A stretch of DNA of 64,000 nucleotides from JAMXLO01 sp036265005 (GTDB lineage: Bacteria; Pseudomonadota; Alphaproteobacteria; Acetobacterales; Acetobacteraceae), in assembly GCA_036265005.1 (NCBI GenBank), contig DATAPW010000153.1, positions 1 through 64,000 of the forward strand, read 5' to 3'. The notes below the pieces were generated by a model. It was not told the origin of the DNA. It was given only the letters and a program-made list of their open reading frames with translations, and made no database searches. Below, one piece after another: positions 58,842 through 64,000 of this stretch; position 1 is the stretch's first letter; each line of letters begins with the position of its first letter. A program made the position numbers and the translations under genes.

Positions 58842-60443
58842 CTAGGCCATCGTGATCTGCGTGAAGTCCTGGTACCAGCTCTGTGCCGGATGAAACCCGG
58901 TCACCTTCTTCGACATCGCCCGCGGGTTGAGGTCATGCACGATGAACAGCCACGGCGCCTCGTCCACCACGATCTCGTGCGCCTGAGCCAGCAGTTTGTT
59001 CTGCTCCGCCGGATCGAACGTCGCCTGCGCCTTGCGGACCAAATCGGTGAACGGCTGGTTGCTCCAGTGCCCCCAATTGTAGTTGGTCGGCGAGAAGCTA
59101 TCGATCGCGTAATAGCGGAACATCGACGACGGATCGGTGAAGCTCAGGCTGATGTTGATGCCATCGTCGCCGTGCGACTGCGGCGCTGTGGGCGCGTTGC
59201 GGATCGCCACCAGCATGGTGCCCCATTCCACCACATCGAACTCGATGTCCATCCCGACGGCCTTGAAGTTCTGCTGCATGAACTCGTTCATCGGGATCGG
59301 CACCATCTGGCCGGAGCCTGACGTCGAGATCATGATCTTCGCCTTCACCGGCTTGTCCGGCCCGTAGCCGGCTTCCTTCAGCAGCGCCGTGGCCTTCTCC
59401 GGATCGTAGGTGTAGCGGTTCTTCGGCGTACCGAAGATCGGGCTGTCCGGCGGATACAGTCCCATCGCCGGCTTCGCCGTGCCGTTGAGCATCTTGCACA
59501 TGCCCTCGCGATCGACAGCATAGTTCAGCGCCTGGCGCACCCGCACATCCTTGAACGGTGACCCGTCGAGGCAGCTCAGAGCATAGGGATACGTATGTGG
59601 ATACGGCCACAGGCTGATGTTGAGGCCTGCCTGCTTCAACGACGGGATCGAATCCGGCGGCGGCACTTCGATCCAGTCCACCTGGCCGGAGCGCAGCGCG
59701 GCGACCCGCGTGGTGGCTTCCGGCATCGGATACACCACCATCTTGTCCAGCCTGGGAACCCGCGCCTTGTCCCAGTACTCTTCGTTGCGGGACATCTCGG
59801 CGTATTGGCCGAGTACTACCTTGGTGATCTTGAACGGTCCGGTGCCGGACGGCTGCTTGGAGAATTCGGCCCAGGTCTTGCCCACCTTCTCCCACTGCGT
59901 TGGGCTGGCGATCAGCACGCGGGTCAGCAGGTAGGGCAGGAAGCTGAACGGATACTTCGTGGTTAGCACGATGGTCTTGTCGTCGGCCTTCTCAAACGCA
60001 TCCACCATGGACACGGTGGCTCGCACGATCGGCGCGGCCGGCGCGTCGTATTGCGGCGATTTGTCGTCGTAGATGCGCCGCAGGTTCCAGATCACCGCCT
60101 CGGCGTCGAACTCCGAGCCGTCATGGAACTTCACGCCCTGACGGACCTCGCAGATCCACCGCAGCGGATTGGTTTCATCGGCGTGCCAGGCACTGAACAG
60201 GCCCGGCGTGATGTCAGCCAGGTTGTCGGTGTGGGTAAAGTCCCAGTTGACGACGGAATCGTAGGCCGGATAGCCGAGAAACCGGAAGCCTTCGCCACCG
60301 TTGTTGGGAATCCCGTGGGTGGTGGGAAGGTCCGCCGCCGTCATGCCGATGCGCAGGATCTGCGGAGTGGCTGCGGTCGCCGGCAGTCCGGGAATTGCCG
60401 CGGCGCCCGCCGCGGCAGCCATGAAGCCTCGCCTGGTGAACAT
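58842..60443 (-). CDS. Peptide/nickel-type ABC substrate-binding protein (SBP family 5)
   Basis: 533 residues. A Tat-type signal MFTRRGFMAAAAGAAAIPGL, then the SBP_bac_5 pattern: CEVRQGVKFHDGSEFDAEAV, KQPSGTGPFKITKVVLGQYA, VRVRQALNYAVDREGMCKML and NRYTYDPEKATALLKEAGYG. It captures peptides, opines or similar solutes in the periplasm. AAGG five bases before this ATG, and the signal at the N-terminus, support the start; upstream in-frame ATGs exist. It is read away from the permease genes, separated from them by a cysteine hydrolase gene and a shared control region. Confidence 0.9.
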   Translation of the reverse strand: MFTRRGFMAAAAGAAAIPGLPATAATPQILRIGMTAADLPTTHGIPNNGGEGFRFLGYPAYDSVVNWDFTHTDNLADITPGLFSAWHADETNPLRWICEVRQGVKFHDGSEFDAEAVIWNLRRIYDDKSPQYDAPAAPIVRATVSMVDAFEKADDKTIVLTTKYPFSFLPYLLTRVLIASPTQWEKVGKTWAEFSKQPSGTGPFKITKVVLGQYAEMSRNEEYWDKARVPRLDKMVVYPMPEATTRVAALRSGQVDWIEVPPPDSIPSLKQAGLNISLWPYPHTYPYALSCLDGSPFKDVRVRQALNYAVDREGMCKMLNGTAKPAMGLYPPDSPIFGTPKNRYTYDPEKATALLKEAGYGPDKPVKAKIMISTSGSGQMVPIPMNEFMQQNFKAVGMDIEFDVVEWGTMLVAIRNAPTAPQSHGDDGINISLSFTDPSSMFRYYAIDSFSPTNYNWGHWSNQPFTDLVRKAQATFDPAEQNKLLAQAHEIVVDEAPWLFIVHDLNPRAMSKKVTGFHPAQSWYQDFTQITMA

Positions 60444-60497
60444 GGAGCCTTCCATTTTTTGTTTGTGGGTTTGCGATAGTCGTGGTGCTGGCAATCG

Positions 60498-61214
60498 CTA
60501 TGCCATCACCGCCGCCGGTTTCGCTGTGGCGCCGGCGCGTTCGATCATCCCGACCATCGTGTCCGTATCGACCACGTCGCAGAACGCATGCGCCATCGCC
60601 GACAGCGTTGCGTTGTGCTCATCATCGTTGAACGTCGCGTTGCCGTCGGCGATGAAGAACACCTTGTAATTGAGCATCATCGCGTCGCGTGCCGTCGACT
60701 CGCAGCACACCTGCGTCGCGGTTCCGGTGATGATCAGCGTGTCGATGCCGCGCTGCTGCAGGATCTCATGCAGGTCGGACGAGCCGGGCGCGAAGGCGCT
60801 GAAGCGTCGCTTCTGCACCTTGAGGTCCTGCGGCAACACCTCCAGTCCTGGCCAGATCGCGTGGCCGAAGGCGCCGGGGGCGAAGGTGTCGATCATCCGC
60901 TGGCGCCGCGCCGGGCTGCAGAAATGCTCGAAGAACGTGGACCAGGTGCGGACGGCGACATCGTCGAACGTGTTCTGGATATAGGCCACGAGGCCGCCGG
61001 CCTCGCGCACCGCGGCACTGATGCGGTTGACGTTGGGGACGATTTCGCGCGCCGTGGCGATCTCGGCGACCTGGCCGGGTGCCATGAAGCCGTTCTGCAG
61101 ATCGACGACGATATGGGCGGTCCTGCGGGAGACCAGACTATCGAACACCCGCAGTTTGCCACGGCGTTCTGTGGCGCGGCGAACGACATCGGGATGGATT
61201 GCCGAATTGTGCAT
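60498..61214 (-). CDS. Isochorismatase-family cysteine hydrolase
   Basis: 238 residues. Catalytic triad of the family: Asp38 in HIVVDLQNGF, Lys135 in KVQKRRFSAF, Cys170 in TQVCCESTARDA preceded by the GTAT segment. Such enzymes cleave amides, carbamoyl groups or isochorismate-type ethers. First gene of the unit with the ABC binding protein (54 bases apart), behind the palindromic operator. It may hydrolyse the imported solute or its breakdown product. GAGGCAGGG precedes the ATG. Confidence 0.9.
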   Translation of the reverse strand: MHNSAIHPDVVRRATERRGKLRVFDSLVSRRTAHIVVDLQNGFMAPGQVAEIATAREIVPNVNRISAAVREAGGLVAYIQNTFDDVAVRTWSTFFEHFCSPARRQRMIDTFAPGAFGHAIWPGLEVLPQDLKVQKRRFSAFAPGSSDLHEILQQRGIDTLIITGTATQVCCESTARDAMMLNYKVFFIADGNATFNDDEHNATLSAMAHAFCDVVDTDTMVGMIERAGATAKPAAVMA

Positions 61215-61231
61215 GCCCTGCCTCGCTTTGC

Positions 61232-61261
61232 TTATATCCTAATCATGCTGCATCGCAGCAA
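61232..61261 (-). promoter_or_regulatory. Candidate promoter of hydrolase/binding-protein unit
   Basis: On the minus strand TTGCTG (61261-61256) is followed after 18 bases by ATATAA (61237-61232). A start near 61225 would leave ~10 bases before the ATG at 61214. The -35 box overlaps the palindrome at 61246-61260, so a bound repressor would block it. Confidence 0.5.
61246..61260. promoter_or_regulatory. Palindromic operator candidate, left copy
   Basis: TGCTGCATCGCAGCA: perfect TGCTGC/GCAGCA arms around a three-base centre. With the preceding base it is a 16-base exact inverted copy of the element at 61356-61371. It overlaps the predicted -35 box of the minus-strand promoter. Confidence 0.65.
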
Positions 61262-61317
61262 TCTAGACAGAAGCGGAGATAGAATGCAAATGCCCGTGAA
61301 TTAGGCGAACAAACCGG

Positions 61318-61346
61318 TGGACAGGGTCGCCTCGTGCGGTAATGAT
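61318..61346 (+). promoter_or_regulatory. Candidate promoter of the peptide-type ABC permease operon
   Basis: TGGACA at 61318-61323 and TAATGAT at 61340-61346, 16 bases apart. Transcription would begin near 61353, directly before the second palindrome, which would then lie at about +4 to +18. Confidence 0.45.
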
Positions 61347-61356
61347 AGGCAGAGAA

Positions 61357-61371
61357 TGCTGCGATGCAGCA
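61357..61371. promoter_or_regulatory. Palindromic operator candidate, right copy
   Basis: TGCTGCGATGCAGCA, the reverse complement of the left copy, 111 bases away centre to centre. It lies just after the predicted plus-strand start point, a classical repressor position. Confidence 0.65.
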
Positions 61372-61404
61372 TAGATTGTGCCGCCCGGGGAGCCGCCACC
61401 GCCC

Positions 61405-62343
61405 ATGCTCATCTTCGCCGCTCGCCGCCTCATCCAGGCCATCCCGATCCTCCTCGGGGTCTCGCTCGTGGTGTTCGGCCTGGTCCACATCGTGCCGGGC
61501 AACCCGATCGACCTGCTGATGCCGCCCGAGGCCTCACCCGAGGTCATCGCGCAGATGAAGGCCGCCTTCGGCTTCGATAAGCCACTCTACATCCAGTACC
61601 TGCTGTGGCTCGGCCGGGCGCTGCGCGGCGATTTCGGACTGTCTGTCTTCAACGCGACCCCGGTATGGGGCCAGCTTGTCGCCGCGCTCGCCAACACCTT
61701 CGTCCTGGCAATCCTGGCCGCCATGCTCGGCTTCACGCTTGGCATCGTCTGCGGCCTTGTCGCCGCGATCCATCATGGGCGCTGGCCCGACAAGCTGTTC
61801 TCCGCCATCGCCACCACCGGCGTCAGCCTGCCGCATTACTGGTGCGCCATCGTGCTGGTGCTGGCCTGCGCCGTGCTGCACGACTGGCTGCCGGCGCAGG
61901 GCATGGGCGATGATTCGCTGCCGCTGTACGACCGGCTGGAATATCTGGTCCTGCCGGTGGTCACGCTGTCGCTCATTCCGATGGGCGTCATCGCCCGCCT
62001 GGTGCGCGCCACGGTGCTGGAGATCATCGGGCAGGATTTCGTCGGCGCGCTCACCGCGAAGGGCCTGACGCGCTGGCCGGTGATCCGCCACATCTGCAAG
62101 AACGCCGCACCGCCGGTGCTGGCCCTGATGGGCCTGCAGTTCGGCTACCTGTTGGGGGGCTCGATCCTGGTGGAGACGGTGTTCAACTGGCCGGGCTCCG
62201 GCAACCTGCTCAACCTGGCGATCTTCCGTCGCGACATACCCGTACTGCAGGCGACCATCCTGGTGCTCGCCAGCTTCTTCGTCGTGTTGAACCTTCTGGT
62301 GGACATCGCCCAGGCGGCGATCGATCCGCGTATCCGTCGCTGA
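61405..62343 (+). CDS. DppB/OppB-type ABC permease
   Basis: 312 residues, six membrane helices. FAARRLIQAIPILLGVSLVV and FGLVHIVPGNPIDLL at the start, GDFGLSVFNATPVWGQL, and the coupling region RATVLEIIGQDFVGALTAKG with FNWPGSGNLLNLAIFRRD near the end. The ATG with GGGGAG upstream is chosen over a GTG nine codons earlier. Forms the channel with the next gene's product. Confidence 0.92.
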   Translation: MLIFAARRLIQAIPILLGVSLVVFGLVHIVPGNPIDLLMPPEASPEVIAQMKAAFGFDKPLYIQYLLWLGRALRGDFGLSVFNATPVWGQLVAALANTFVLAILAAMLGFTLGIVCGLVAAIHHGRWPDKLFSAIATTGVSLPHYWCAIVLVLACAVLHDWLPAQGMGDDSLPLYDRLEYLVLPVVTLSLIPMGVIARLVRATVLEIIGQDFVGALTAKGLTRWPVIRHICKNAAPPVLALMGLQFGYLLGGSILVETVFNWPGSGNLLNLAIFRRDIPVLQATILVLASFFVVLNLLVDIAQAAIDPRIRR

Positions 62344-62356
62344 ACGGGAGCGCAGC

Positions 62357-63277
62357 ATGTCGCAGACCACAGCGGATTTCGTCAGGCGTGAACTGCAGGT
62401 TGCCGCAGATGCACCGCAGGCGGCGCCGACGCCGGGCTACTGGAAGGCAGTCGCACGGCGCCTCGGTCGCGATCCGGTCACCATCGCCGTTACGCTGGTG
62501 CTGCTCGGCATCATCTTCATCTCAATCGGCGCACCGCTGGTCACCGGCGGTACCGATCCGTACGCCGGTAGCGTGCTGGCGCGGCTGAAGCCGATCGGCA
62601 CGCCCGGCCACTGGCTCGGAACCGACGAGACCGGTCGCGATCTGTGGACGCGGCTATGCTACGGCGGCCGCCTGTCGCTGCTGGCCGGCATCCTGCCGGT
62701 GTCGATCTCGCTGATGGTCGGCGGCTTCCTCGGCATCCTGGCAGGCTACGCCGGCGGCATCGTCGGCACGCTGATCATGCGCACGATGGATGTGTTCTAT
62801 GCGTTCCCCTCCATCCTGCTGGCGATCGCGATCTGCGGGCTGCTCGGCAATGGACTGTCCAATTCGGTGATCGCGCTGTCGGTGGTGTTCATCCCGCCGA
62901 TGGTGCGCATCGCGGAAACCGTGACCACGCAGGCGCGACAACTGGATTTCGTCGAGGCGGCGCGCGCGTCGGGCACCACGACGATGCAGATAATCCGGCA
63001 TCATGTGCTGGCCAATGTGCTGGGACCGATCATGGTGTACGCGACGAGTTTGATCAGCGTGTCGATCATCCTGTCGGCGGGGCTGAGCTTCCTCGGTCTT
63101 GGCGTGACGCCGCCGCAGGCGGAATGGGGGCTGATGCTGAACTCGCTGCGCCAGGCGATCTACGTGCAGCCCTACGTCGCGGCGCTGCCGGGCGCGATGA
63201 TCTTCATCACCTCGATGTGCTTCAACCTGATGAGCGATGGGTTTCGCTCGGCAATGGATGTGAGGCTGAACAAGTGA
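62357..63277 (+). CDS. DppC/OppC-type ABC permease
   Basis: 306 residues. A cytoplasmic N-terminus of ~40 residues, then about six helices, with HWLGTDETGRDLWTRLCYGG (typical DppC), FYAFPSILLAIAICGLLGNG, and the EAA coupling loop RQLDFVEAARASGTTTMQII. GGGAG precedes the ATG, 13 bases after the first permease gene. Confidence 0.92.
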   Translation: MSQTTADFVRRELQVAADAPQAAPTPGYWKAVARRLGRDPVTIAVTLVLLGIIFISIGAPLVTGGTDPYAGSVLARLKPIGTPGHWLGTDETGRDLWTRLCYGGRLSLLAGILPVSISLMVGGFLGILAGYAGGIVGTLIMRTMDVFYAFPSILLAIAICGLLGNGLSNSVIALSVVFIPPMVRIAETVTTQARQLDFVEAARASGTTTMQIIRHHVLANVLGPIMVYATSLISVSIILSAGLSFLGLGVTPPQAEWGLMLNSLRQAIYVQPYVAALPGAMIFITSMCFNLMSDGFRSAMDVRLNK

Positions 63278-63289
63278 TGCCCAACCGCC

Positions 63290-64000
63290 ATGACCGCTGA
63301 CGCGCGCGATCGCGGTGGCCCGGCACAGCCGCTGTTGCTGGTGCACGGTCTGCGCAAGCATTTCCCCGTGCGCGGCGGGTTGCTGAACCGCCGGATCGCG
63401 ACAGTGCAGGCAGTGGACGATGTGTCGTTCTCGGTGCGCAAGGGCGAGACGCTGGGCATCGTCGGCGAATCCGGCTGCGGCAAGTCCACCACCGCGCGGC
63501 TGCTGATGCGCCTGATCGAGCCGGACGCCGGCGACGTGGTGTTCGATGGCGATCCCGTCGCCGACCGCCACGGCATCACGGTGAACGCGATGCGCCGGCA
63601 GATGCAGATGGTGTTCCAGGACAGCTATTCGTCGCTCAACCCGCGCATGACCATGGCGGAGAGCATCGCCTACGCGCCGCGCATGCACGGGCTCGGCGCC
63701 AGGCAGGCAATCGAACGCGCCGAAAGCCTGCTGGCGCAGGTCGGGCTGAACCCGCGACAGTACGCGCGGCGCTATCCGCACGAACTGTCCGGCGGACAGC
63801 GCCAGCGGGTGAATGTCGCCCGCGCGCTCGCCCTGGAGCCGCGCATGGTGATCCTCGATGAAGCGGTCTCCGCGCTCGACAAGTCGATCGAGGCGCAGGT
63901 GCTGAACCTGCTGCGGGAGCTGAAGGAACGCTTCAACCTGACCTACCTGTTCATCAGCCACGACCTCAACGTCGTCGAGTACGTCAGCGACCGTGTGCTG
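63290..64000 (+). CDS. Peptide-type ABC importer ATPase (OppF/DppF-like), 3' end outside window
   Basis: 237 codons are visible and the frame is open at the window end. It has LLLVHGLRKHFPVRGGLLNR, Walker A VGESGCGKSTTARLLMRLIE, QMVFQDSYSSLNPRMTMAES (the OppF-type Q-loop region), signature ELSGGQRQRVNVARALALEP, Walker B MVILDEAVSALDKSIEAQV and the H-loop LFISHDL. The first gene after the permeases is thus OppF-like; a paired OppD-like ATPase may lie beyond the edge. The ATG has no clear ribosome site, 13 bases after dppC. With the divergent binding protein it completes an importer. Confidence 0.92.
   Translation, partial: MTADARDRGGPAQPLLLVHGLRKHFPVRGGLLNRRIATVQAVDDVSFSVRKGETLGIVGESGCGKSTTARLLMRLIEPDAGDVVFDGDPVADRHGITVNAMRRQMQMVFQDSYSSLNPRMTMAESIAYAPRMHGLGARQAIERAESLLAQVGLNPRQYARRYPHELSGGQRQRVNVARALALEPRMVILDEAVSALDKSIEAQVLNLLRELKERFNLTYLFISHDLNVVEYVSDRVL

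Overview
The window is about 64 kb of GC-rich, densely packed bacterial chromosome. I recognise some 50 protein genes, including a broken one at each edge. I see no tRNA, rRNA, transposase, integrase, prophage or CRISPR. Class I lysyl-tRNA synthetase, the run acyltransferase-miaB-phoH-ybeY-corC, a TamA/TamB pair, gshB, many CaiB/BaiF CoA-transferases and palindromic intergenic repeats point to a Gram-negative alphaproteobacterium. Rhodospirillales/Acetobacteraceae is my best guess, made from gene content only.

Layout. 1-3.1 kb: CoA-transferase (cut by the left edge) with a LeuC/LeuD-type hydro-lyase pair. 3.2-9.3 kb, minus strand: rmuC with a small membrane protein, then two tiny Gly-rich lipoproteins, class I lysS and an mprF-like gene whose synthase domain is cut short beside a repeat hairpin. 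9.5-18.4 kb, plus strand: DinG-type helicase, TerB-like protein, orphan PhoR-like kinase, EamA transporter, SDR, His-rich lipoprotein, MFS transporter. 18.4-21.5 kb, minus: AmpG-like permease, acetyltransferase, amidase.

21.7-32.7 kb is the most distinctive accessory block. It holds a type I secretion ATPase and HlyD adaptor, a 14-repeat Sel1 protein, a 1003-residue protein with two glycosyltransferase modules, a ChW-like protein with a basic Ala/Pro/Lys tail, and a GT4 glycosyltransferase. It has no TolC and no obvious substrate, and starts behind a repeat-rich leader. I infer a secretion/glycosylation system for an unidentified surface product.

32.9-37.5 kb is a complete livKHMGF-type importer with a hairpin between livH and livM. 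37.6-47.2 kb: flavin oxidoreductase, glutathione synthetase, a tandem pair of 93-residue membrane proteins, a Crp/Fnr regulator, and tamA-tamB. 47.3-52.3 kb is the conserved acyltransferase-miaB-phoH-ybeY-corC block; a repeat lies in frame inside ybeY.

52.4-64 kb looks catabolic: CoA-transferase plus opine-dehydrogenase-like enzyme; a minus operon of hydrolase, NHL propeller protein and Rieske oxygenase; a MetX-like hydrolase; then a peptide-type ABC importer. The importer's binding protein and a cysteine hydrolase are divergent from its permeases and ATPase. Two copies of one perfect palindrome sit on the two predicted promoters, so both arms probably answer to one regulator that is not in the window.

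All family calls come from reading motifs and from memory of the families; no database search was run.
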